From Paenibacillus pectinilyticus (GTDB taxonomy: Bacteria; Bacillota; Bacilli; Paenibacillales; NBRC-103111): a stretch of 64,000 nt of DNA. The position numbers were made by a program, and so were the translations under genes. This document shows, piece after piece, positions 25,965 through 34,895 of this stretch. The first letter of the stretch is position 1; the number at the start of each line of letters is the position of its first letter. Where the stretch lies: positions 806,001-870,000 of the forward strand of contig NZ_LYPC01000014.1 of NCBI RefSeq assembly GCF_001700435.1, in the 5' to 3' direction. The notes under the pieces are model-generated. The model was not told the DNA's origin, did no database searches, and worked only from the letters and a program-made list of their open reading frames with translations.

Positions 25965-27665
25965 ATGAGGCGCATTTTTCACATGTTCTTTCTAGCTATC
26001 TTACTTATAGCGGCAATTCTGCCTATTTCAGTTGAGGCACAAGCCCTAGATTCCATCCAGTTAGCTGCTTCATCGAGCAGTGCCAAAATGGGGGAGACCC
26101 TATCGGTTACGGTAGCGGGGAAATCGCTATCCGATCTTTACGGTGCTGAAATTGAACTTGCTTATGATGCGGCAAAGCTGCAATACGATGGATACTCAAG
26201 CCCTTTGACGGGTCAAGCTTTTATCATGGAACCAACATCAAAGGACGGCAAGATCATGCTTGTGTTTACGTTCACTGGGCAGAAGCCAGGATTGAACGGG
26301 GACGCGAATTTGTTTGCAATTTCGTTTAAAGCGATTGGCACGGGCGAAGCATCCGTAAGTCTGAATACGGTGACGGGTTTGAATCACCAAGGGCAACCAA
26401 CGGTTGTATCAATGGGTAACCCTGTAACAACCACGATTTCGAACAACAACACGGTGCCGCCGGTCACCAATCCCGGTACGGACAAGCCCCTCACACCAGG
26501 CGTGGTCACCGTTGAAGCGAGCCCATCCGATAAAGGGGTTGTCTCGATCCGTGTCACACCGAAGGACTTACTTGCAGCGGCTGAGTCCTCGAAGGATCGA
26601 TCTGTACGGATTCAAGTCAATAAGGTATCCGATGCCAAAGAGGTGCTGGTTAATCTCCCAGTTGCCGATTGGCGGCAAGCGGGAGCTCAAACGGGCAACA
26701 TTGACACGATTAAGCTGGAGACAGAACTGGCAAACGTCACCATCGATACCAAGATGTTAAGGAGCATCCAAGTCACGGATCCAGCTAATCTTCAATTGCG
26801 CATCGCGAAGGTGGATCCTGCTGCCCTGCCATCAGGTATCAGCCAAGTAGTGGGCACTGGGGTTGTCTATGATTTTACAATAACGCTGGATGGGCAAAAA
26901 ATAACGAACTTTAGCGATAAAGAAGTAATGGTTGAATTGCCTTATGTCCTATCACCAGGTGAGAATCCCAACCAAGTTGTTATTTACTATTTGACGACTA
27001 GCGGCAATTTGGAGGTCGTAAAGAACGGTTACTATAATGCAACTACAGGCAAGGTGGCGTTTAAGCCGAGCCATTTCAGCCAATATACAGCGAAACATGT
27101 ACCCGTTTCCTTTCAGGATATGAATGGGTATGGCTGGGCTAGCGATGCTGTGCTTGGGCTTGCCGCTCGCGAAGTCATTCAAGGCAGGAGCGAGGGAAAT
27201 TATGTGCCGGATGGACAAGTTACACGCGCTGAATTCGTGCAAATGTTGACGAAGCTGTTCGACCTGAGCGATATATCCGCCGCAACTGTCTTCACGGACG
27301 TAGCTCCGGGCGCATGGTACTACAAAGCGATCGCTTCAGCGCAGAAGGCTGGCCTTGTGCAAGGCAAGGATGACGGAAGCTTCGGTGTGAATGATCTGAT
27401 CAGCCGTGAGGACATGGCTGTGCTCATTGATCGTTTCGTGAAGCAACGAGGATTATCCTCGGTGGCCGCCAGCGGCACAATCAGCCCACCTGCTGATTTC
27501 CTTGATTTGGGGCTGACCTCGGCTTATGCCAGAGATGCTGTCTCATCTTTGCAGCAAGCGGGTATCATGAACGGAATGACTGAGGGTTATTTTGAACCTA
27601 AGGGGAATTCCACACGCGCACAAGCGGCATCTGTCTTATATCGACTATATCAAGCGATACAATAA
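25965..27665 (+). CDS. Cohesin-SLH cell-surface anchor protein
   Basis: A 566-residue exported protein starting at ATG 25965 with GGAGG upstream. The signal peptide ends near SVEAQA (27). A cohesin-like domain spans about 28-165 (AKMGETLSVTVAGKSLSDLY, GAEIELAYDAAKLQYDGY). An uncharacterised middle region (about 180-375) leads to three SLH repeats at about 380-435, 443-500 and 511-566, with motifs TRAE, SRED and TRAQ at their usual place. SLH repeats bind secondary cell-wall polymer, so the protein should be wall-attached and display the cohesin-like domain. It lies 70 nt after the gene for a dockerin-like protein, which suggests it as binding partner. Cohesin-like domains in Bacillales are not always dockerin receptors. 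Confidence 0.88.
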   Translation: MRRIFHMFFLAILLIAAILPISVEAQALDSIQLAASSSSAKMGETLSVTVAGKSLSDLYGAEIELAYDAAKLQYDGYSSPLTGQAFIMEPTSKDGKIMLVFTFTGQKPGLNGDANLFAISFKAIGTGEASVSLNTVTGLNHQGQPTVVSMGNPVTTTISNNNTVPPVTNPGTDKPLTPGVVTVEASPSDKGVVSIRVTPKDLLAAAESSKDRSVRIQVNKVSDAKEVLVNLPVADWRQAGAQTGNIDTIKLETELANVTIDTKMLRSIQVTDPANLQLRIAKVDPAALPSGISQVVGTGVVYDFTITLDGQKITNFSDKEVMVELPYVLSPGENPNQVVIYYLTTSGNLEVVKNGYYNATTGKVAFKPSHFSQYTAKHVPVSFQDMNGYGWASDAVLGLAAREVIQGRSEGNYVPDGQVTRAEFVQMLTKLFDLSDISAATVFTDVAPGAWYYKAIASAQKAGLVQGKDDGSFGVNDLISREDMAVLIDRFVKQRGLSSVAASGTISPPADFLDLGLTSAYARDAVSSLQQAGIMNGMTEGYFEPKGNSTRAQAASVLYRLYQAIQ

Positions 27666-27678
27666 CTGTCTTACAAAG

Positions 27679-27739
27679 AAATCTCTCCTAATGTTCAATG
27701 GTTGGGTCATGCAACCATTGGCAAAAGAGAGATTTTTTT
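27679..27739 (+). terminator. Rho-independent terminator after the cohesin-SLH gene
   Basis: An outer stem (AAATCTCT with AGAGATTT) encloses an inner perfect 9-bp stem CAATGGTTG (27696-27704) with CAACCATTG (27712-27720). A run of T follows. Confidence 0.85.
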
Positions 27740-27814
27740 GTTGATGGTATGCTCGTAAACACGGCGTAATAATAAGACCATTGAGAGAGCTAAGTTGTCC
27801 TCAGCAACGCTGGT

Positions 27815-27848
27815 CAAAAAACAATAAGCACGCGAAGCGGGCTTATTT
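27815..27848 (-). terminator. Rho-independent terminator on the minus strand
   Basis: On the minus strand, AATAAGCCCGC-TTC-GCGTGCTTATT folds into a hairpin with one mismatch, followed by GTTTTTT (27816-27821 on the plus strand as an A-run). It begins directly after the TGA that ends a minus-strand open frame, so it marks the 3' end of a present or former minus-strand gene. Confidence 0.65.
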
Positions 27849-27849
27849 C

Positions 27850-28095
27850 TCACGCAAAGTTGCTGTCAGTGCCTGTTGCCAGCCAATAAACACCTGTGGT
27901 GGTCTTATAACCTAAATAACGGCTAAAGGAAGAAGAATAAGCAATCCACGCGTACTTATTGCGTCTGAATCGGTAAATAGTCTCACTAGACGGCCGTGGG
28001 GAGACCACTGAAACACGTTTCTTTCTACGGAGAATGGTACCATTTAGTTCAAATCAAACGGATATTTTTATTGTGAAATAGTGAAAGAACTTCAT
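27850..28095 (-). pseudogene. Possible remnant of a small minus-strand gene
   Basis: The minus strand is open for 67 codons (27850-28053), ending in WLATGTDSNFA and a TGA directly before a terminator. Upstream, the same frame continues through one TGA (28054-28056) to an ATG at 28095 that would encode MKFFHYFTIKISV. The body is rich in Tyr, Arg and Ser (ETIYRFRRNKYAWIAY, YLGYKTTTGVYW). No ribosome site is evident and I do not recognise the family. An eroded gene whose terminator survives is the simplest reading; a real short protein from an internal GTG is possible. Nothing else was found in the gap 27740-28192 apart from this frame and its terminator. Confidence 0.3.
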
Positions 28096-28192
28096 TCGAT
28101 GCGCAATGTAACAAACAATCGAGGCATCTTATAATAAATGTATCAGATAACAAGCGAATCACGTAACGCTTTGAACAGGAGTGGAACCTATT

Positions 28193-29152
28193 ATGGAAAG
28201 TAACGTGCTACAAACGGGTGGTTTGCTTGCAAAAACGAAGAAAAGGAAAATCCGATTTCTGAGCCGTTGGGAATCGCCATTGGCCGGATACCTCTTTTTA
28301 TCCCCTTGGCTGCTTGGTTTTTTCCTCTTAACGCTGGGGCCGATCCTCATGTCCTTGTATTACTCCTTTACGGATTATTCCTTGCTGGATGCGCCGCATT
28401 GGCTTGGAACCCAGAACTACAAACACATCGTCATGGAAGATGACACCTTTCGTGAATCGATCAAAGTAACCCTGCTGTTCGTCGTTTTCTCTGTACCGCT
28501 GAAGCTCATCACCGCTTTGCTCGTGGCGATGCTGCTCAACAAGAAAATCCGAGGGATTTCATTCTACCGCACCATGATCTACTTCCCATCCTTGATCGGG
28601 ACAAGTATTGCGGTATCAATCCTCTGGAAAAACATTTTCAGCAAAGATGGCTTCATTAACCAAGCGCTATCACTTGTTGGCATCCATGGCAAATCGTGGA
28701 TTGCGGATCCAGATACCGCGCTTGGGACGATCATCCTGCTCGTGGCTTGGCAATTCGGTTCGGCGATGATCATCTTCCTTGCGGGACTCAAACAAATTCC
28801 AACAGATTTGTACGAAGCCTCCTCGGTCGACGGTGCAAGCAAGTTGCGACAATTCGTCACAATCACATTACCGATGCTTTCACCGATCATTTTGTTCAAT
28901 TTTGTTCAATCAACGATTAACTCTTTCCAGATGTTTACGCAAGCGTTCATCATTACGAACGGCGGACCGGTGAATTCAACCTATGTCTATGTCATGTATC
29001 TCTATGAGCGTGCTTTTTCCAAGTTTCAAATGGGGTATGCATCCGCACTGGCGTGGATCCTTCTCGTGATCATCGCGGTAGTAACGGCGATCATATTCGC
29101 TACTTCGAAGTACTGGGTTTATTATGAAACGCAAGGAGGGAAGGGGAAATGA
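28193..29152 (+). CDS. Sugar ABC transporter permease, MalF/LacF type
   Basis: A 319-residue inner-membrane permease with six predicted membrane spans. The cytoplasmic EAA loop that contacts the ATPase is seen as YEASSVDGASKLRQFVTITLP. ATG 28193 is used (AGGAG lies 11 nt upstream; the GTG at 28181 overlaps that site). Its stop overlaps the next permease start by ATGA, so both are made together. It belongs to the carbohydrate-uptake-1 class, which imports oligosaccharides. The matching binding protein is probably the lipoprotein at 33491. No ATPase gene is present, as usual for Firmicutes that use a shared MsmX-type ATPase. Confidence 0.92.
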   Translation: MESNVLQTGGLLAKTKKRKIRFLSRWESPLAGYLFLSPWLLGFFLLTLGPILMSLYYSFTDYSLLDAPHWLGTQNYKHIVMEDDTFRESIKVTLLFVVFSVPLKLITALLVAMLLNKKIRGISFYRTMIYFPSLIGTSIAVSILWKNIFSKDGFINQALSLVGIHGKSWIADPDTALGTIILLVAWQFGSAMIIFLAGLKQIPTDLYEASSVDGASKLRQFVTITLPMLSPIILFNFVQSTINSFQMFTQAFIITNGGPVNSTYVYVMYLYERAFSKFQMGYASALAWILLVIIAVVTAIIFATSKYWVYYETQGGKGK

Positions 29153-29988
29153 CCGCCCAACGCAAAGGCCTAACCCATCTCGTATTACTTGTTTCAAGTA
29201 TCATTATGATGTATCCGGTTTTCTGGTGGCTTGGTGCTTCGCTCAAAACGAATGATGAAATGCGTTCACCGAACTTATTTCCATCCACTTTCCATTGGTC
29301 AAACTATACAGAAGGCTGGGTTTCAGTCCCGAACTATCACTTCAGCGTGTTTTATATGAATAATTTGCAATTGATAGCGGGGGTATTGTTTACAAGTATC
29401 GTATCTTGCTCCTTGGTGGCATTTGCTTTTGCCCGCCTAGATTTCCCGCTGCGCAAGCTATGGTTCGGTATCTTACTCGTGACCTTAATGCTGCCAACAC
29501 AAGTTACGATCGTGCCGCAGTATGTCTTGTTCAGCAAATTCAACTGGATTAACACGTACTTGCCTTTCTATGTCCCGCATTTATTAGCTGGCGGTGTAGG
29601 TGGACCTTTCTTCATCTATTTGCTCGTACAATTCATACGTTCCATTCCAAGAGAACTCGATGAGTCGGCCAAAATAGACGGTGCTTCCTGGTTCGGTATT
29701 TACTGGCGCATCATTATTCCGTTGACCAAGCCTGCGCTTGTTACTGTTGCGATCTATTGCTTCCTCTGGAACTGGGATGATTTCTTTGGTCAATTACTCT
29801 ATATCAATTCCGTTGATAAATACACGGTTAACTTAGCGTTAAAGCTGTTCATCGACTCCGCAGGAACGGTGCCATGGGGGCAAATGTTAGCCATGTCCTT
29901 ATTATCGGTTGTCCCTGCTGTTGTGATCTTCTTCATTGCTCAGAAGCATTTCGTAGAGGGTATTGCGTCAGGTGCACTAAAAGGATAA
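29149..29988 (+). CDS. Sugar ABC transporter permease, MalG type
   Basis: A 279-residue second permease of the same importer, with six membrane spans and the EAA loop at LDESAKIDGASWFGIYWRII. It ends in the EGIASGALKG tail typical of MalG-like permeases. Start ATG 29149 overlaps the stop of the first permease (ATGA), with AAGGAGGGAAGGGG upstream. A short gap containing a weak terminator-like hairpin separates it from the sensor kinase gene. Confidence 0.92.
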   Translation: MTAQRKGLTHLVLLVSSIIMMYPVFWWLGASLKTNDEMRSPNLFPSTFHWSNYTEGWVSVPNYHFSVFYMNNLQLIAGVLFTSIVSCSLVAFAFARLDFPLRKLWFGILLVTLMLPTQVTIVPQYVLFSKFNWINTYLPFYVPHLLAGGVGGPFFIYLLVQFIRSIPRELDESAKIDGASWFGIYWRIIIPLTKPALVTVAIYCFLWNWDDFFGQLLYINSVDKYTVNLALKLFIDSAGTVPWGQMLAMSLLSVVPAVVIFFIAQKHFVEGIASGALKG

Positions 29989-30002
29989 GCTTAATTTGAA
30001 GA

Positions 30003-30036
30003 GGGAAGCTGCTGCATTTGCCGCGGCTTTCTTTGC
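30003..30036 (+). terminator. Weak terminator or attenuator before the sensor kinase gene
   Basis: GGGAAGCTGC pairs imperfectly with GCGGCTTTC (one bulge, one G-T pair), followed by TTTG. The T-tail is poor, so it more likely reduces read-through from the permeases into the kinase/regulator genes than stops it. Confidence 0.35.
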
Positions 30037-30072
30037 ATAACAGCGGAGAATGAATCAGACGGGGGCAGGCCT

Positions 30073-31797
30073 ATGCTGCAAAATCCATTTAAAACCTATC
30101 GCATTATAGCGGTTTATTTTTTTAGCTCGGCGATTATCATTGCGCTTCTGATCGGGATTGTCGTTTCCGTCAGCTACTCAGGTACGTCGGATCAAATCGC
30201 AAAGAATACATCTTTCTATCAGCAGCGTCTGCTGAATGAATTAAGCAAGAAAATGAGCACGAGCTTGATCGGCATTGAACAAACCTCAGGCACCTCTGCC
30301 AAAAATGTGGATCTTCTCTATGGCCGACTTCGTGATGATGACGCTTACGAGCGTTTGCGTGTCGAAACGGAGATCAAGAGTCAACTGAATTATGTGGTGT
30401 TCGGAACGCCGATCCTGCAGTCGATTCATGTCTATTCGGATTATCCTTTCACTTCAGACACGCAAGGACCTGTTACGTTTCTTCCGATGACGAAGTTAAA
30501 TGAGGAAGCGTGGTATCCCAGTATTTTAGAAACAGACAGCGCTTGGCTCGGTGAACATAAGGTCATGTCCAATGGACGTGAGGAATCGGTCATTAGCTTC
30601 GCGCGCAAAGTGATCAATAATAGCAACCAATACTACAGCCTCATGGTTTTCAATATTAAAGTAACGAGTATTCGGCATTTGATATCCTCTGAGGATGATA
30701 CGACGAATATGGCGTTGTTGGACGCAGCAGGCAGGCTAATTACACATGCCGGCAATGAGACGAAGCTGCAGCAGGCGGCACTGACACTCAAAGGAGAGCT
30801 GGATAAACCCAGCGGCTCGCTGCGCTCCGGGGATGATTTCTTCGTCTGGGCCAAATCACCTGATTCCCAGTGGACGCTCTTCGAGGCAAGCTCGTGGAGT
30901 GAGATGACGAGCGGAAGTAAAAGCATGGCGCAGCTGTTCCTCATACTCGGAGCATCCACCATCGTGCTTGTCTTGCTGCTAACGTTGTTTCTATCCAGGC
31001 GTTTCATGCTGCCGATGAACCAATTGATCAGAGCCATGGGGCAATTCTCTCCCGGCGAAAAGCAACTATTACCAACGGATTATAAGAATGAATTTGGTAA
31101 GCTATTTCATGGGTACCGCAAGCTGACGCAGCGGATCGAAGATCTCTATGAATCACTGCGACAACAGCATATTCAGCAGCGGGCAGCCGAGCTCAAATCA
31201 TTACAAATGATGATTAATCCACATTTTTTATACAATACATTAGACCAAATAAACTGGACGGCGATCGAAGCGGATCAGACGAAAATCAGCACCATGCTCG
31301 CGCAGGTGGCAAGTATGTTCCGGCTAGCGCTTTCGAATACGAATAGTCTGGTAGCTGTGCAAGAGGAAGTTGCCCATATCGAGCACTATTTGAAATTTCA
31401 GCAGGTGCGCTGGGAAGATAAGCTGTCCTATACAGTTACAGTCGATGAGAGTGCGAAGACGTGTTTAATGCCCAAAATATTTTTGCAGCCTTTCGTCGAA
31501 AATGCCTTTATGCATGGTTTCCATGGCGCTATTCAAGCTGAAATTCAGGTAGATATCCGGCGGGAAGAGAACGATTTACATGTCACCATCACGGATAATG
31601 GCAAAGGACTTAGTGAGAATTGGGAGAACAAGCCTAGGAAGCGTGGAGGTTATGGTCTCCGAAATGTAAGGGAAAGGCTGGATGCGTTATTCGGACAACA
31701 GTACAGCCTGCAATTAAGCAATCGTGAACAAGGCGGAGTTCAAGTGGATATTCGATTCCCACTTTCTGACCCCGCACAGGATGAAAAGACATCGTAA
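30073..31797 (+). CDS. YesM-type sensor histidine kinase
   Basis: A 574-residue membrane kinase. Membrane spans at about 13-35 and 293-315 flank an extracellular sensing domain. A HAMP-like linker follows, then the His_kinase domain of the LytS/YesM class with His384 in MINPHFLYNTLDQI and a HATPase domain (DNGKGLSENW, GGYGLRNVRERLD). The extracellular part probably detects a sugar directly or through the importer's binding protein. It is followed 13 nt later by its AraC-type response regulator, and it sits between the permease genes and the binding-protein gene of one ABC system. The arrangement matches the YesM/YesN systems that switch on glycan importers. Confidence 0.94.
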   Translation: MLQNPFKTYRIIAVYFFSSAIIIALLIGIVVSVSYSGTSDQIAKNTSFYQQRLLNELSKKMSTSLIGIEQTSGTSAKNVDLLYGRLRDDDAYERLRVETEIKSQLNYVVFGTPILQSIHVYSDYPFTSDTQGPVTFLPMTKLNEEAWYPSILETDSAWLGEHKVMSNGREESVISFARKVINNSNQYYSLMVFNIKVTSIRHLISSEDDTTNMALLDAAGRLITHAGNETKLQQAALTLKGELDKPSGSLRSGDDFFVWAKSPDSQWTLFEASSWSEMTSGSKSMAQLFLILGASTIVLVLLLTLFLSRRFMLPMNQLIRAMGQFSPGEKQLLPTDYKNEFGKLFHGYRKLTQRIEDLYESLRQQHIQQRAAELKSLQMMINPHFLYNTLDQINWTAIEADQTKISTMLAQVASMFRLALSNTNSLVAVQEEVAHIEHYLKFQQVRWEDKLSYTVTVDESAKTCLMPKIFLQPFVENAFMHGFHGAIQAEIQVDIRREENDLHVTITDNGKGLSENWENKPRKRGGYGLRNVRERLDALFGQQYSLQLSNREQGGVQVDIRFPLSDPAQDEKTS

Positions 31798-31810
31798 GGG
31801 AGTAACGCAC

Positions 31811-33367
31811 ATGTGGAAAATAGCGATAGTGGATGATGACTTTCAGGTTTTGCGAGGATTACGGCATATTATTCCATGGGCGGAGCTCGATGCGGAATTC
31901 GCTGGGGAAGCGATTGACGGGGAAAGCGGGCTGGAGTTAATTCGCGAGGTAGAACCAGATATTGTCATCACGGATTTATACATGCCGGGCATCAGTGGCA
32001 TTGAAATGATCGAGAAATTGCGGGGCGAGGGCTTTCAAGGCCGATTTGTGATCCACAGCGGATATACGGATTTCGAGTACGCGAGACAAGCGATCCGTTT
32101 GGATGTTGATGATTATTTGAATAAGCCGATTACGATTGCCCAGATTCGCGAGGTTTTATTTCGTACGATCAGGCGGCTAGAAGATTCCTATTTAGAAAAA
32201 ATGGAGAAGAAGAAGCTGGTCAGTTTTGTGCAAAATTATGAGAAGCAAATGGCCGACGAACAGCTGGCTTCCTTATTGAATGGTACGATGCAAGCCAGCG
32301 CCCCTGAGCTGAAGTTGGCAAGTATGGATCGTCGTTGGCTGGATATGGATCAGCAAGTTGTCGTACTTGAACTCGTAAAAACAGATCGGGTCAGCGATAT
32401 TTCTGTCGCAGATTGGCACTTATTTCGCTTCGCTATGTCCAATGTGACGAAGGAACTCACGCAGGAAGCATGGCCAGATTCAGAATTCGTCTGGTTATTC
32501 GGTCCGTATTCAGCCTTGGTTTTACATCTTACACGTACGGAAGCGATGGCAGAAGTGCTTGAACGTACGACACAATTCTTACAAACACTGACAAGCAGCA
32601 TGCTGCGTTATTTGGGACTCACGGTGAAAGCTGCGGTTGGCCAGCGGGTTACGAAATGGGAACAGCTGAAAATATCGGCCGACGAGGCTTTCGAAACGCT
32701 GAATGCTTCTGAACAGGGGCATGGCGCGTTGGAGCTCGTTAGACAGGTATCCCAAGCGTTGGAGCAGAGCAATGAGGATGAGCTGTGGACGCATATGCAG
32801 CGGTATATGGATAGGCAGGAAGCCTCTGGGCAAGCAGGTGATCCGAAGCTATTTTACCGTGTGCTTGCTACGGAAATGTGGACGCTGTTGCAATATGCGG
32901 CGCAGCAGGCTGACATGTCGATTGCTCATTCGGATGAGAATGAGCTGGTAACAACGACGGAAACGATTATTAACCGCGTCGATTTGGAGAACTTTTTACA
33001 AGCTAAGGTGAAAAGTATCGGGTTAAAAAGACAACCGCTCATTAGTCAGAAGCATAAGGCAGCTGTTGATTTCATGCTGGGCTACATTCATGAGCATTAT
33101 GCCAAGGATATTACGATGGATGAGCTTGCGGGGCAGCTCTTTATTTCCAAAAATTATTTGAATCAGCTATTCAAAAAAGTGACCGGGGAAACCTTTATGA
33201 ACTATGTCATCCGTGTCAGACTCGAGAAAGCAAAGGCACTCTTGTTAGAAGGTAATTTGTTAATTTATGAAGTCGCTGAACAGGTTGGATATCAAAATGT
33301 GCCATATTTTAGCACTCTTTTCAAAAAATATTGCGGTATTAATCCTAGTGATTTGCTAAAAAAGTAA
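31811..33367 (+). CDS. YesN-type response regulator with AraC DNA-binding domain
   Basis: ATG 31811 is chosen because AAGGGAG precedes it. The frame is open to an ATG at 31724 inside the kinase gene, but that extension is not needed. The 518-residue protein has an N-terminal receiver (about 3-120) with Asp55 in VITDLYMPGISG and a central regulatory region. The C-terminal AraC-type double helix-turn-helix lies at about 415-516 (MDELAGQLFISKNYLNQLFK, IYEVAEQVGYQNVPYFSTLF). It is the partner of the YesM-like kinase. Likely targets are the binding-protein gene just downstream and the permease operon upstream. Confidence 0.93.
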   Translation: MWKIAIVDDDFQVLRGLRHIIPWAELDAEFAGEAIDGESGLELIREVEPDIVITDLYMPGISGIEMIEKLRGEGFQGRFVIHSGYTDFEYARQAIRLDVDDYLNKPITIAQIREVLFRTIRRLEDSYLEKMEKKKLVSFVQNYEKQMADEQLASLLNGTMQASAPELKLASMDRRWLDMDQQVVVLELVKTDRVSDISVADWHLFRFAMSNVTKELTQEAWPDSEFVWLFGPYSALVLHLTRTEAMAEVLERTTQFLQTLTSSMLRYLGLTVKAAVGQRVTKWEQLKISADEAFETLNASEQGHGALELVRQVSQALEQSNEDELWTHMQRYMDRQEASGQAGDPKLFYRVLATEMWTLLQYAAQQADMSIAHSDENELVTTTETIINRVDLENFLQAKVKSIGLKRQPLISQKHKAAVDFMLGYIHEHYAKDITMDELAGQLFISKNYLNQLFKKVTGETFMNYVIRVRLEKAKALLLEGNLLIYEVAEQVGYQNVPYFSTLFKKYCGINPSDLLKK

Positions 33368-33425
33368 GAATTTGTACCCCGTTGTTTCAAATACTGAAAG
33401 AAATCAGTTCGATTCTCTCCTATAC

Positions 33426-33439
33426 CGTACACGCTTTCA
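33426..33439 (+). promoter_or_regulatory. cre-like box before the ABC binding-protein gene
   Basis: CGTACACGCTTTCA matches 12 of 14 positions of TGWAANCGNTNWCA. It lies 52 nt before the start codon. The promoter itself is not clear. The match is suggestive only. Confidence 0.35.
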
Positions 33440-33490
33440 GAGATACGATAAGGGTGTGAGATCGACATATGCGAGAGGGGTAATTATAAA

Positions 33491-34822
33491 ATGAAAAAAC
33501 AATTAATGACCGTTGCACTATCTGTTATTGTCATGGCTTCACTATCCGCTTGTGGTTCCAAAACGGAGACTGCGGCTACTCCATCAGCATCCGCTGGGCC
33601 GACTGCAGCAGCAGCTACGGCAACGCCAAAAGCGGAACCAGCTACACCAGTTAAATTGCGTATTGCTTGGTGGGGGGCACAAGAACGTCATGATGCTACG
33701 CAAAAGGCACTAACGCAATATACGGCTTTGCATCCGAATGTTACTTTTGAAAGCGAATTCTCTGGTTGGGACGGCTACTACGACAAGTTGGGCGTACAAT
33801 TCGCAGCGAAAAATGCACCGGACATTATTCAAATGGATGCGGCCTACTTGAACGAGTACGTAGCTCGTAACTTGGTTGCAGACCTAGCTAGCATCAACAT
33901 TGCTGACATGGATAAAGGGTTGATTGATTCAGGTAAAGTTGGTGGGAAACTATACGCAATGCCATTGGGTACAGCTGCACTTGGGATGGCGTATGATAAA
34001 ACGGTAATTGAAAAGCTAGGTTTAAAAGCGCCAGCTTGGGATTGGTCATGGGATGACTACTATAAGTTCGGTCAAGAAGCGAAAGCGAAGCTTGGCAAAG
34101 ATAAATATGTGTTCGTCGATCAAAGCTCTGATTTAGTAGACTACACAGCGTATCAGCTTAGCCAAGGTAAAGGACCTGTATTCGCTGATAACAAGCTTTC
34201 GATTGATAAAGATACTTGGATTACGTATATGAATAAGCAAAGTGAAATGAGAAAAGCCGGGATTGTAACACCAGCAGATATCACAGTTACGGACAAAGAG
34301 CTTGATCCGAAAATGGATAGCGTAGTTAACGGCACAGCGCTTGCTCGTCATATTTTCTCCAACCAAGTTGGGGCGATCAGTGGTCTTAAGCCAGATGCTT
34401 TCGCCTTCACAACATTGCCTAAAGCTGCACAATCCGGTGGCTGGTTGAAACCAGGTATGTTCTGGAGTGTGAACGCAGGTTCCAAGCAACAAGACGAAGC
34501 GAAGAAATTCGTAGACTGGTTCATTAATGACCAGGAAGCGGGTAAAACATTGGCGTTGACTCGCGGGATTCCAGGAAATGCGAAAATCGTCAGCATGCTG
34601 ACGCCTAACTTCAGCGCAACAGACAAAACTTCCGTAGATTTTATTAACAAAGTAGCTCCTGCTGCACAAAAATTCGTTGCTGAACCACAAGGTTGGGGTA
34701 ACTTCAAAAACGATTACAAAATGATCGTACAAAAAGTGATGTTCGATAAAGCAACAGCGGATCAAGCCTATGATGAAATGATGAAAAAGGCGAAAGAATA
34801 TGATTCAGCGGTTAAAAAGTAA
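33491..34822 (+). CDS. Sugar ABC transporter substrate-binding lipoprotein
   Basis: A 443-residue extracellular lipoprotein. Signal peptide with lipobox LSAC (lipidated Cys21), then a short Ala/Thr/Pro-rich linker to about residue 53, then a periplasmic-binding-protein fold of the carbohydrate type (LRIAWWGAQERHDATQKAL, PDIIQMDAAYLNEYVARN, GKLYAMPLGTAALGMAYDK). GAGAGGGG lies 10 nt before the ATG. It follows the YesM/YesN pair and probably feeds the permeases at 28193-29988. The ligand cannot be read from sequence; it is most likely an oligosaccharide. Confidence 0.93.
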   Translation: MKKQLMTVALSVIVMASLSACGSKTETAATPSASAGPTAAAATATPKAEPATPVKLRIAWWGAQERHDATQKALTQYTALHPNVTFESEFSGWDGYYDKLGVQFAAKNAPDIIQMDAAYLNEYVARNLVADLASINIADMDKGLIDSGKVGGKLYAMPLGTAALGMAYDKTVIEKLGLKAPAWDWSWDDYYKFGQEAKAKLGKDKYVFVDQSSDLVDYTAYQLSQGKGPVFADNKLSIDKDTWITYMNKQSEMRKAGIVTPADITVTDKELDPKMDSVVNGTALARHIFSNQVGAISGLKPDAFAFTTLPKAAQSGGWLKPGMFWSVNAGSKQQDEAKKFVDWFINDQEAGKTLALTRGIPGNAKIVSMLTPNFSATDKTSVDFINKVAPAAQKFVAEPQGWGNFKNDYKMIVQKVMFDKATADQAYDEMMKKAKEYDSAVKK

Positions 34823-34834
34823 GAGATAACATGG

Positions 34835-34875
34835 AATCATGGCGGTGTCGCTTCCTAGGACGCGCCATGATTTTT
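34835..34875 (+). terminator. Rho-independent terminator after the first binding-protein gene
   Basis: AATCATGGCG (34835-34844) pairs with CGCCATGATT (34863-34872), with further pairing inside, and a run of T follows. Confidence 0.85.
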
Positions 34876-34895
34876 CAATTTGAGGGGTGTGGAAA

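Noticed and set aside
28160..28175. cre-like sequence before the first ABC permease
   Set aside because: Only about nine positions agree with the consensus, including the N positions; not better than chance in this DNA.
34133..34765. 210-codon minus-strand frame in the binding-protein gene
   Set aside because: Antisense shadow of a well-formed lipoprotein gene without start signal.
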